Positions 1 to 9,952 of a stretch of DNA of 64,000 nt are shown piece after piece. The notes beneath the pieces are model-generated. The model searched no databases. It saw nothing but the letters and a program-made list of their open reading frames with translations, and had not been told where the DNA came from. The translations under genes were made by a program, and so were the position numbers. Source of the DNA: Typha latifolia (lineage: Eukaryota > Streptophyta > Magnoliopsida > Poales > Typhaceae); the NCBI GenBank assembly GCA_019914945.1, contig CM034102.1:12699501-12763500 (forward strand), written 5' to 3'. Position 1 is the first letter of the stretch, and the number at the start of each line of letters is the position of its first letter.

Positions 1-46
1 TGTCTATGTCCATGTCCTTGTCCATGTCCATGTCCATGTCCATGTC
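1..46. repeat. TCCATG hexanucleotide microsatellite
   Basis: The window opens inside an imperfect tandem array of the hexamer TCCATG (about seven units, two with substitutions). It may continue to the left of the window. No coding meaning is apparent. Confidence 0.85.
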
Positions 47-48
47 TT

Positions 49-3000
49 TTCTTCTTCACAGATTCATATAGTAGCTAGCTAAACAAAGAACTTTTTAATA
101 TCAAAATGGGTTAGTTCTTGGTAACACGATGATTTTAGATTTAATAAATACTGAAGAGTTAGAACGTTTTATTAGAGAAAAAAAAAAGAAACTTAAGAAG
201 TAAACGATCTCCGTTTTTGCGATTACGAGCACAATTGGTGTGGTAAATAATTATGTATTCCAACGTGTAAAATATTTTCATATCTTCACATCAATGTATT
301 TTATGACTGTAATGAATAACTAAGCACAAAGATATGATGTTATAAGTTTTTTATTTATATTTTTTACATGTATCTTTCTTTTTTAATAATAAAATACTTA
401 ATATTTTTAGCATTTTATGTGTATCATCTGTTTCTAATAAATCGCTAAATTGTTCAGCATTTTTTCTTTCAATAAAAATGATGATCATATTAGCATTTTA
501 ATTTAAAACAATGATCTAATTAGTGTTTTTATTATTCAAAGGCTTGGGCTATTGAGGACACTAAAATCAACAGGAAATTTTGAAGAGCAAAACAAAAGCA
601 TCAATATCAATAGGAAAACCCACATCTAGAAGCTCATCTATTCATCAATTTGGACAGTAATTGAATTGTGGTATGGATCTTCGAGAGCAATAAGTGATAT
701 TTTATTTGGTAAATTAAGCATATCAAAGAGTTCTTTGTGGACTTTGACAATTATCAAACCATTTAAATCCATGTTGATGCTTATCTTCTATTTGATTCCA
801 GTAATTTTAATTCGCTTTAGATTCAAACAAGTTGATGCCTTCTTCCCCAAGGACTAAGAACCTATTTTAAGAGAGAAATAAAATAAAGTAGTTGAGGCCT
901 TGAACTTATCCGACTACATTAATTATATATGTTTCTCTAGGGCAATCTAGAAGTGATTAAGGACATTCCACTCTTATTAATTATTTTGACTCTCATTGTT
1001 ATGATGTCAGTTCTGATGATATGGTGAAGTACTTTAAACTGCCTTCCCTTAATCTAGCTTCAATAACATTTTATTAAACATGCTTGGTACTATAATGACT
1101 TGGCTTAGCCAAGTTGCAAAAATTCTAATAAGTATTTAGTCAAGAGTGATATCATTCACTAATAGCTTATGTAACAGCGTGGAGATTAAAGGTTGTAATC
1201 ATATAAACAGTGGATTGTATCCAAAATTAACGCAACTATATCAATCGGGTAGGATTAGCCAGGTTTGAGTCCGCTCGTATTTGGGTTGGGTCATAATAAT
1301 ACAAACACGAATATAATCTATTTATTAAATGAGTAAAAAAAAATTTAAACATGAAGATATCATTTATCGATGCGAATTATTACATAGGTCATAGACGAGT
1401 TATTGATGCGAATTGGGTCAGATCGGATCGCATCATAAGGGTATTAGGCTTGATGGATCGAGTTTATTTATCTTTTAATTGATTCATATTTTATCTCTTA
1501 TGTAAGCCTTCAAGGCAAATCTAGTTAAGTCATATAAGTTAATAAGACAAGTTCAATTAAGTCACATAAAGCCACTAAAGCAAATTCAATTAAGTCACGT
1601 AAGCCGCTAAGTCAAGCCCTAATTTAAGTCGTATAAATCTTTAGGACTAAGTCTGAGTAGGACTTATTGTACCTAATATCTATATATAGAATTAAGAATT
1701 ATATTTTATCCTTAGACTATTTTAGGAGTAAGAGTATGATAATTTATGAGTAAAAATAAATTAATCATAGTCACTTATTTTCCTAGGAGTAGATCTAATT
1801 TAGAACTCTAATTTTACCTCCAACTTATAGTCACCATCATCTCTAACAGCCACCCTACCTTATGGTTACCTACCACTAGCCTTGACAACTCTCCGACGAC
1901 CACCACAACGTTGGATATTTACTATTCTACCCCGTTCTGACCTTGCTCCACTATTTTATTTATATCTTTTTAATATCCGATTTAGGTAAAACGAGAGCCA
2001 TTAGAATCCTAACTTTTAAGGCTACTACCACCTAAATTTTTATAATTTCTTACATCCGGATTGATACAGATCTGGTTCGTAATAGCTATTAGATGACATA
2101 AGTTATTTAAATTTTATATAAGTTATTTGAGTAATAAATAATTTCTTAGTTATAAATGAATTGATCGAATTATAAATGAATTATTATATTATAAATGGGT
2201 TGGCAAACTGTGTTATAAACGAGTTGCCATGTCATAAATATGTTGAACAAATTGAGAGGTAATATATACAAATATGGCCTAATTTATAATTAAGTTAGAG
2301 GATTGACTCGTTTATGACATGAATCTAATTAGACAGAGCAACTAAGGAAATTTTGAACGGGATATATGTCCCCCAAAAAAGTCTACTTATGTTAGACATT
2401 TTTATTTATTTTTAGTGATATTTTGACTCCCACAAGTATCTAATATCTCTTGCTTCCGTGAGTGAGAACATCAAATAACCATCTTATAATTATTATTTTT
2501 TCTTCTCTAAAGTAAATGTAAATTGTCAAGTGATAGTCATGTGACATTCTTTTAACAAAAATAAAAATCTTACGAATGATTAATGAAGGAGATATTTGGT
2601 AGGTTTTACGTATATAATTAAAGGGGTGAATGTGTGATGATAAAAATATAAAAAGAGTATCAATATAAAAATGAGCAATAACTTAGAGAAACTAAGTGTT
2701 ATTATCTCTACAAGAATCATGACCAATAATTCATATATAACCACACATTAAAATCTAAACTATTCAACAAATAAATCAGAAAAAAGGTGCTCTTAATCGA
2801 GAGGAAAAGAATTAGAAGATAGTAAGTAAATTGTTTAGTTGTTTAAATATTAATATAAGTTATATATATATATATATCACCAACGTCTCAGTGCCTCAAG
2901 ACATCAAAGTAAAAATGGAAGAAGATAGTTCAAACTTCTTTTTTCTCCTTTAGCTCCTCTAATGTGCTCCAAAACATAAGACAAGCATTATCCCCTTTAG

Positions 3001-3240
3001 GTGATGGATCCTTGGATGGATTAGATCTTGACAAATCTCTTATAATGACTGAGAGAAACATTCTTGTCCGAATCAGATTTTGAATTTACTAGTTTTGTAA
3101 ATCGAATCGATTTGAGTTCATTTCTTTTCTATTTGTCTTTTCTTTTGTTTATTTCTCTCTCTTTTTCTTTTGTTGAGATAACACTCCTTTAAACCTTTGC
3201 GTGCATACATACAATGTTCATTATTATTTTTACTTGCACA
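49..3240. other. gene-free AT-rich intergenic DNA
   Basis: I find no credible gene here. Short open frames (for example 666-857) have no recognisable product and no splice context. The stretch contains a TA microsatellite near 2860-2878. It has a degenerate run of units resembling 'ttataaatgaattgat' around 2150-2250, and a segment at 2395-2510 that resembles 4805-4915 on the other side of the PLA2 gene. A 79-bp block at 998-1076 is a copy of the PLA2 promoter region. The overall look is decayed transposon and duplication debris. Confidence 0.6.
998..1076 (+). repeat. upstream copy of a PLA2-promoter segment
   Basis: This block aligns to 3241-3315, about 0.2 kb upstream of the PLA2 TATA box. 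Both begin with GTTATGATGTCAGTTCTGAT and share the blocks 'actgccttcccttaat' and 'agcttcaataac'. Similarity fades after the 'tttatta' end. No coding remnant of a second PLA2 gene follows. It is either a truncated gene-duplication relic or a short dispersed repeat. Confidence 0.7.
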
Positions 3241-3315
3241 GTTATGATGTCAGTTCTGATGATCTGTGAACTCCAAACTGCCTTCCCTTAATCCAGCTTC
3301 AATAACCTTTTATTA
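3241..3315 (+). repeat. PLA2-proximal copy of the duplicated segment
   Basis: This is the partner of 998-1076, lying 175-250 bp upstream of the TATA box of the phospholipase A2 gene. It may hold promoter elements, but no specific factor site is asserted. Confidence 0.7.
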
Positions 3316-3488
3316 GCCTCGTCGGTTGGCATGGTCATTGTCAATGCCATTCAAAGCCCACCAAAGTTGTTTTTCTTACACTGTTTGGTGATCCAGTCCC
3401 TCTCCAAGAAGAAAAAGAAGAAGAAAAAGAAAAAGAAAAAGGTCATAATATAAGTGGCGGGTGGAGATCCTCTACAACCATAGACTGC

Positions 3489-3495
3489 TATAAAA
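3489..3495 (+). promoter_or_regulatory. TATA box of the PLA2 gene
   Basis: TATAAAA lies 121 bp before the chosen ATG with no ATG in between, which fits a leader of roughly 90 nt. A purine-rich GAA/AAAAG tract (about 3405-3440) lies just upstream. Confidence 0.7.
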
Positions 3496-3615
3496 CCAAC
3501 CTTCAATTTCTTAACAGAAGAACATTGGCTTCAGTTTGCCAAACTCTACATTGTTCTCATTCCTCTTTTTATATCTTGTTGAACAAAACTCATATAAACA
3601 GGGGAAGAACAACAA

Positions 3616-4364
3616 ATGGGCCATGCCAAGTTACTACTCCTTGCAGTTGTTGCCGTCGTCTTCTCCACTACTACTCCTTCCTATGCTCTCAACGTCGGCA
3701 TTCACACCCTTGGATATTCCGGCGACGACTCCGTGGTACGTACGTCGGAACGAAATGCAGCAAGAAACTCCTCTCCAGCCTTCTTTAATTTGCTTCTTAT
3801 TACTCGTATTCAATGTTCGAGTTTCGTTGGCCTTCGCAGATCGAGCAGCAGTGCAGCCGGACGTGCGAATCGGAACACTGCACAAGTGCGTATCCAAAGT
3901 TGAAAATTTTACGCTTCTTCTTTTCTAGCTTCTTTTCCTTTCAAATTCGATTAAGTTAATGTACAGCGGCGCCGCTGTTGAGATACGGCAAGTACTGCGG
4001 CATCATGTACACTGGATGCCCAGGGGAGGAGCCATGCGACGCCCTCGACGCTTGCTGCATGATCCACGATGCCTGCGTCCAAACCAACAATGGTTACTCT
4101 CTCAAGATTTCTCTGTGGATCTCTTTCTACTTACTTGCCAACGTACATAATATTTTTGATGCTTGCTAATGTGGGGAAGGGGGTGTTTCAGATGATTATT
4201 TGAACACAAAGTGCAACCAAAACTTGCTCAACTGCTTGGGCAATGTGAGGGACGGGGGATCAACCTTCAAAGGGAACAAATGCATGGTGGAGGAGGTGGT
4301 GGATGTGATCGCAGTGGTGATAGAGGCTGCAGTGTTAGCTGGAAGAGTACTGCACAAGCCATAG
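3616..4364 (+). CDS. PLA2-ALPHA: secretory phospholipase A2, plant PLA2-alpha type (4 exons)
   Basis: Low-molecular-weight secreted phospholipase A2, which hydrolyses the sn-2 ester of phospholipids with Ca2+ in the secretory pathway or apoplast. Exons: 3616-3735, 3840-3885, 3967-4092 and 4192-4364, giving 154 residues, the usual family length. All introns are GT..AG and about 80-105 nt. Residues 1-24 form a hydrophobic signal peptide ending near SYA, followed by ALNVG as in Arabidopsis PLA2-alpha. The Ca2+ loop reads YGKYCG..YTGCPGE. The active site is DACCMIHDAC, with the His-Asp pair intact. The mature chain has twelve cysteines, typical of plant sPLA2. The protein ends in LHKP, not in an obvious KDEL-like signal. 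The start at 3616 is the first ATG after the TATA box. Earlier frames at 3525 and 3536 cross exon-intron boundaries and are shadows. The gene appears intact. Family identification is firm; assignment to the alpha subtype rests on remembered motifs. Confidence 0.95.
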
Positions 4365-6140
4365 GATTTTAGAGGAGGAGAGGGAAAGGAAAGGAGTAGG
4401 TGTGGGGGCTCCATCATAAATTGATATCTTTTCCCCATTTTCACGTGTTAATCTTTATGACTCCTCGTTGTATTTAATGCGAGCTAGTTGTGGGTGGTGC
4501 TTAAATTCAAGTTGGTTTTAACCGCAATAAAAAATATTCAAGTTGGTTTCTTTCCACCAATGGATCCTATTTTTATTCGAGTAGATCCTTCCAGGTTGTT
4601 GGCTGTTTCAATTTGATAATTAATGATCGCCAATTGTACACTTTGAAGGAAGGTTTTCTTTTTACCATTCAAGAGCTCAAAGATTATTAACTTTCTAATC
4701 TATCGACACAAATACATTTAGGCTAAGTTTTAGTTAATATATTAAGCCGCATAAATACCACTGAAACACGCTAATTATTAAACTAATTCTCAATTCCTGT
4801 ACAGATATTTTTTATTTATTTTTTATGATACTTTGACTCCTTTAACTATATAAAGTCTCTCCCGTTAAATGACCATCCGGTGATTAATTTTTCTATCAAT
4901 CTTTATTTTAGAATAAAAAATAAATAGTTCTTAGAGCGCCCAAATTTGATCAAATAACAATCACATAATCATTTAATTTATAATAAAAGGGAATTAAATA
5001 AATACAAAACTAAATAAGCATTTGCAAGGTTCTTTATATAGTTGGGAAGGTCTATGTCATAATGCGTGATATTCGTGGGGGTGGGATGAAACATATTGAG
5101 TTTGGTGTTTGTTGATTAAGTATTACTTGGGTAATTGTTTTGAGTAGATTTGGCATTGTTTAATATGACAAATTGGGTGGATTACTTATTATTAGCAGAT
5201 ATATTTGCTATATATATATATATATATAATAGTGATTGTATTTGCTGCTGTATGTGTAGCATTTAGCAGCAATTATTAATTTTTACCATTAAGATTTAAT
5301 GATGGCATTTGCTGAAGCAAATAGTGTTTTTTACTATTAAAAATTTTGTACGAAAAAGTTGACTTCGGTTAACAAGTTTTTCTATCGTTGGATGACAAAT
5401 TTCTTGCAGTTTACTTTTAAACTTATCTTTTAATTTGTTTTGCTAGTATTTAAATAGGATACATGCCTATATGCCATCAATGCTTTCAATCTATGACAAT
5501 AGTTTATTGCTTCCATATGAAACTTATCCTTTAATTCATGTTACTAGTTATCAGTTAGATTTTCTCATTATGAAATGATTAATTTTAAATATTTAAAAAA
5601 TATTTTATCCTTATACTAAAGGAAAGAAAGAGAGAAAGATTAAACATAAGATGATTATCAAATATTTTTTATTAACATTATTAGGGAATGAGAGATATTA
5701 GATAATTATTAACTGAGTTCACTTTATTTTTACATAAATATGCCATCAACACTAAGCAAGTTGTAATTTTTTGGTCTTCTTGTCTCTAGTTTAATTAGTT
5801 CTCTTTTAACTAAATAAAATGTCCATATAAAAATAGGTTATAGTTCAAAATCCAATTGAATCATAAATTTGATTAGGGCGGCTAAAGAAAGTACTAGGAT
5901 TTAGGGGTGGCATGCCCCCATTTAGAGTATACATCACCATAATCGATCTAATCACGCCCACTCAAATCATATGCTTGTATTTTATTCCGATCGCAATTAC
6001 AGGCATTGGATGCACATGCTCAATTGACAAATTATTGCACATTCAATAATATGTCACGCCCCCATATGCATGAGTTGGCCCATGCTAAAAGTTTGTTTAC
6101 CATGTAATAGATTTCAACAAATTGAAAGAAGATTCATGAG
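4365..6140. other. gene-free AT-rich intergenic DNA
   Basis: No gene is seen. The first ~200 bp is probably the PLA2 3'UTR. 4805-4915 resembles 2395-2510 (shared 'tttttatttattttt...tgata.tttgactcc' core). A TA microsatellite lies at about 5211-5229, with a TTTGCTGC/GCAGCAA-rich stretch at 5230-5330 that may be a transposon end. The rest is unremarkable. Confidence 0.55.
5029..5130 (-). promoter_or_regulatory. orphan promoter copy resembling that of the Cys-rich gene at 8.7 kb
   Basis: The plus-strand sequence from the 'ttctttatatag' motif through GATGAAACATATTG and GTTGATTAAGTATTACTTG parallels 8803-8900, which is the minus-strand upstream region of the small Cys-rich gene ('ttcttgtatataaagg', GATGAAACGTATTG, GTTGATTAATTACTTG). 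On the minus strand this copy has the TATA-like sequence TATATAAAG (5034-5042). The DNA downstream on that strand holds no similar coding sequence. I infer a relic of a duplicated gene whose body was lost, or a duplicated promoter. Confidence 0.45.
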
Positions 6141-7242
6141 TTTTTTTTTTTTTTTTTTTTGAGGAAAAGTCCATAGGCGGAGATAATTCATTTACTTTAA
6201 AAGATTACAAAAGCTTGATAAGAGAAGGAGAGATAGAGCGATGGTTCTTTGACACAAGTCTCACACTTAGCCTACGCTAGACATCACTATAATTTAATCC
6301 AAATGATCAAGCTCAAGGGCACAAACACAATAATAAAGTGAAGAACAACTTAAGAATTTCTAGGAGCAAAGAGCCTCGCGTTCAGCATTGTTAGCCTAAT
6401 AACTATAAGTTCCGTCTGTCCAGCAATCCAAGACTCGGTCCTGAGAATCTATAGAGGCGGAATAATTGGAAGATCACCCACCTAAGACACAAATAAAACA
6501 AGAAAAAAACTAAACAACACCCAAACTTCATAGACATGGATCCGACGAGGAGAATAGTTGTTGCGGCGGTAATGGTAGGGAGCAGCAGCGATAGCAAATC
6601 CAATGCCAAGGAGGGAGGTAGTGGGTTCGAATCTAGTGGAGGGACGACATCCAAGCCCAAATCTAGCGAGAGAAGTGAGTAGAACGATGATGGCAGAGGC
6701 AGTGAGGGGCGGCAAAGAGGAGCAACATCGGGCCGAGACTGACGAAAGAAGCAGCAAGCGGGGGGAGAGGTTGCAGGCTCAAATTTGGCGGAAGGACGGC
6801 ATCTAAGCACAGATCCAGCGACGGAAGGCATAAAAGGAGGATGGCAAATGCGATAAGGGGCGGCGAAGTGGAGTGGCATCAGCGAGGGATTATGGGACAA
6901 GGGCGTGGCGAGGAGGATCGGTTATAACGGGCATATCGCGGTGTTAAGTGATAACGGCGAGGAGGTGAGAGAGGAGGGAAGAGGCAATGGCGGACGGCGT
7001 GCGACAACGTCAAGGGGAAGGAGGAATGATGGTTAGAGTAGTCATGAATGAGACTTCTTACAATGTAAAGGAGGAAGAAAACGTGAAAAATAATAAAGAA
7101 GCGATGCTCCCTCGTGGCTAGGGGAGGGGAGAGGGAAACCTCGCTAGTTATGATAAAAGGAGGAGAACTCCTTACGAGGGGAGGAATAAAATCTTTGTGC
7201 CAAGTACTAATAGAGTTAGGGTCGCGTAGAGCGGATATGATA
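6141..7242 (-). mobile_element. retroposed segment with poly(A) tail and target-site duplication
   Basis: On the minus strand this ends in an A tract of about 22 nt (plus-strand T run from 6141). It is flanked by GATTCATGAG (6131-6140) and GATTCAGGAG (7243-7252), a 9/10 direct repeat as expected of a target-site duplication from target-primed reverse transcription. The 5' half (minus strand) is C/T-rich and contains an internal near-duplicate (around 6612-6655 and 6766-6808) that shares a 'gatg.cgtcc.tccrc' motif. Open frames at 6403-6900 and 6879-7259 on the minus strand are low-complexity and have no reverse-transcriptase motifs. It is probably a non-autonomous or internally deleted LINE-like element. 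Confidence 0.6.
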
Positions 7243-7349
7243 GATTCAGGAGATATCAATCAATAGAGATGCTGTAAATAATTAGTCACATACCAAATTC
7301 AACAAACATTCCACCTATTGACACAAGATATTGCTGCAGATCAATCACA

Positions 7350-7383
<34 letters not shown>

Positions 7384-8359
7384 AAGGAAATCACCATTGT
7401 TTGTTTCCTTAGTTTGCTTTATTTTCTTTCCGTACTTGTAAAATCTTATAGCTGTAGAGATATTGTACTCCTATTACTCGTACTGTTAGCAATTATGTTA
7501 GCAAAATTATATTTAAAGACAAGAACTCTCAATGAAATTAATGAGTGAGTTTTCTCTTAACAATCATATTCGCTAATCTTTCATCATCGTTCAACCCAAA
7601 AACCTAGTCACGCTTGGCTTTGTTAGCTATTACAAGTTGAGGATCTAAGTCCCATTCCGATCTGTGAGTTCTGATATTCTCTTTTTAGTTGAACAACTTT
7701 ATTGTTAGCGTTAGGAATAATTTATTTTCATCTCCTAAATTATTATCTTTCATATAACAATCATCTAAATTTTTTTGATAGAGAATAACTCTTCGAACTT
7801 TTATTTTGTATATAATGACTCCCTAATAGAAGGGTCAAGCAAAGTAATTATGATAGTTTAGATAGTTATTATGTGCAAAAAAAAAATTCAGAAAATTATT
7901 GTGAAAAATAATAATAATTCAAAGGGTAAAAATAAAATTATCCCTTAGCTTTGTCCAATAATATCAGTCAATTTTCTCAATTTTCTATGAAGAATAAATA
8001 AAAGGATTTATGTGCTATGTAAGTATAATTATCCTAAGTATATATTTTTGATTTGACGAATATTAATTAAATTACATTGCTAACAAATAAGTTTGAATTG
8101 GAATTAGATTGATCTCAAGAAGTCTAGATTGGTTAATTAAGGTGGATATATATCCCTGAGTTATGGTGATATTGCAATCGCTAGTATTAACGGTAGCAAG
8201 TACCATTTTGTTTGAGATCAAAGTAATAAATTATAAAATTAAAATTGACTCGCGTTATGCTAAAAAGAAATATTTTTTATTCCAGTAGTTCCATGTTTCC
8301 CGAGAAAGGCTCCATACACCCCCAACTTTCTCCATCCATAGGAGTCCATCCTTTACGAC
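7243..8359. other. gene-free intergenic DNA with an AT microsatellite
   Basis: A (AT)n run of about 15 units lies at 7352-7381. The remainder is AT-rich with no gene, RNA or element that I can support. Confidence 0.6.
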
Positions 8360-8734
8360 TTAATGAGCAACATCGTATTTCCAAAATTCACTACGAGAAG
8401 TACACCGAGTCATAAATAAAAAGAATAGTTGCAGGATCAATAGATAGATATATACTTACCTCAACCCATCTTCCTCGATTTTGTTAACAGGGAAGAAGCC
8501 CTTGGCTAAGCTGCAGTAGTCCAAGGCGACGTTGATGCAGGAAAAGAAGTTGTCGTAGTGAGAGTCTTTGAGATTACAGACGACGGTGGAGACGTAGAAG
8601 CAGTTCTTCTGGAGGAGGCATTCCGGGAAACACCAATGCCAGTCCGGCCATTCCCACGCCTCCACCCCCTTGCTGCACCTATTGCTCACCACCACCATGC
8701 ACATCACCAATAACCCCACTACTACTGCCTTCAT
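8360..8734 (-). CDS. small secreted six-cysteine protein, function unknown
   Basis: Exon 1 is 8460-8734. It encodes a strong signal peptide (residues 1-26, hydrophobic run VVVGLLVMCMVVV, cleavage near GVEA) and a mature part with six cysteines spaced C-x3-C-x5-C-x7-C-x12-C-x7-C. A strong donor (AG|GTAAGT) sits exactly where the unspliced frame would reach a TAA. Splicing a 69-nt intron to an acceptor at 8391 gives a second exon, 8360-8390, that ends in a TAA, for 101 residues. Without splicing the frame stops at 8456 with 92 residues. The size and cysteine pattern suggest an antimicrobial or signalling peptide of the thionin-like or defensin-like kind. The spacing does not match a family I can name, so no function is claimed. 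The exon-2 choice is tentative. Confidence 0.65.
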
Positions 8735-8736
<2 letters not shown>

Positions 8737-8784
<48 letters not shown>

Positions 8785-8808
8785 CTTCTTCTTCTTCTTC
8801 TTCTTCTT
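8737..8808. repeat. compound CT and TTC microsatellite in the 5' leader
   Basis: About 21 CT units (8737-8779) are followed by about nine TTC units (8781-8808). They lie between the minus-strand TATA box and the ATG of the Cys-rich gene, so they read as GA/GAA repeats in its 5' leader. Such tracts are length-variable and can act as GAGA-type promoter elements in plants. Confidence 0.85.
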
Positions 8809-8809
8809 G

Positions 8810-8817
8810 TATATAAA
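8810..8817 (-). promoter_or_regulatory. TATA-like box of the Cys-rich gene
   Basis: The minus strand reads CCCTTTATATACAAG about 76-83 bp upstream of the ATG at 8734. The segment is conserved in the orphan copy at 5034-5042. Confidence 0.45.
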
Positions 8818-9952
8818 GGGTGCAATTGTATATACTGGTGCGAGGTGGCGAGATGAAACGTATTGCGTTTGTGGCTTAGTTGATTAATTACTTGCATGGC
8901 AGGTTGGATTGGATTGATTACCGCTTCAACAATTATGCATGGCTTAAATGCACACTTTATATATATATATATATATATATATCCTTGGGCATGCAACGAT
9001 CTCCATTTTCCTGTGCTCTAATAAAGGAATCATGACTCTATCACATTAACACATTCTTGAGTTCATAGTCTTAGGATTTTAGATAATTATGCATGTTATT
9101 CGGTCGGCATAGATGAACAATTATAATGTCATTAGATGAGAGTCATACCGATTACAGTAATAAGTTGGATGTATAAGGATAGGAAGATATAGACTTAGCG
9201 ATGAGGATTGTCTTTATAAAGCCTAGTGACGATAGTGTGAATGCTCGTCATCGATTTGCAAATTCAAGCCCACATGAGCATGAGCCATTTATGAAACGTA
9301 TTCGAATATTAATTACAAACAAAACTCGTTTATTAAACAAGTTTATAAATAAATTATTCAAGTCATAATCAAATAATTGAGTACTAATTAGGTTATTGTG
9401 TTATTAAAAAAATCAAATTATATTTTGCATGAGTAGTTTTATGCGTACAAGTAGTTTATAAATATTTTACAAACAAGATGATGTGGCATCATCTTATTAA
9501 TAACTATTAATAAGAGTTTATCTCCATGTAATAAGATGATGCATAACAAGAGCGTTTTGAAGGCATAGCATTAATTCTTTTGCATAAGATCAGCGCATTC
9601 GTGGGGGCCACACCATCATCGAACGTCCGACGACGCCGCCACGAAGCGACGCACCGACTCTTTAACGCGCTTCGCCGGTGACCAGACACCACCTCTCTCT
9701 TGGTGGGCCCCACTACGAGGTCGAGGTCGAGGTCGAGCGCACCATTTCTCCCCCTCTCGAGCGCACTCCCCTTTGCGTGAAAGCAAAGCTCTCCTAATAA
9801 AACGTCGCGTTCCCCGCTTCAAATTCCGTGCTCTGGTGCCTGACCCGGCCCCCTTGTTACCGTCCTTATCCGCCGTTGTCCGAAGTGCGAAAGGGGGGAT
9901 AGAAGGGGATAGAAGGTGGGGAAAGGGGATTATAATGCAGCGGCGGCGGGCG

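Noticed and set aside
2395..5715. Inverted and direct resemblances among 2395-2510, 4805-4915 and 5595-5715 as ends of one large transposon around PLA2
   Set aside because: Similarity is only moderate and in AT-rich DNA. No target duplication or consistent ends were found.
6403..7259. Two overlapping minus-strand open frames of 165 and 126 codons
   Set aside because: They lie inside the retroposed segment, are low-complexity (Pro/Ser/Leu-rich) and show no conserved motif.
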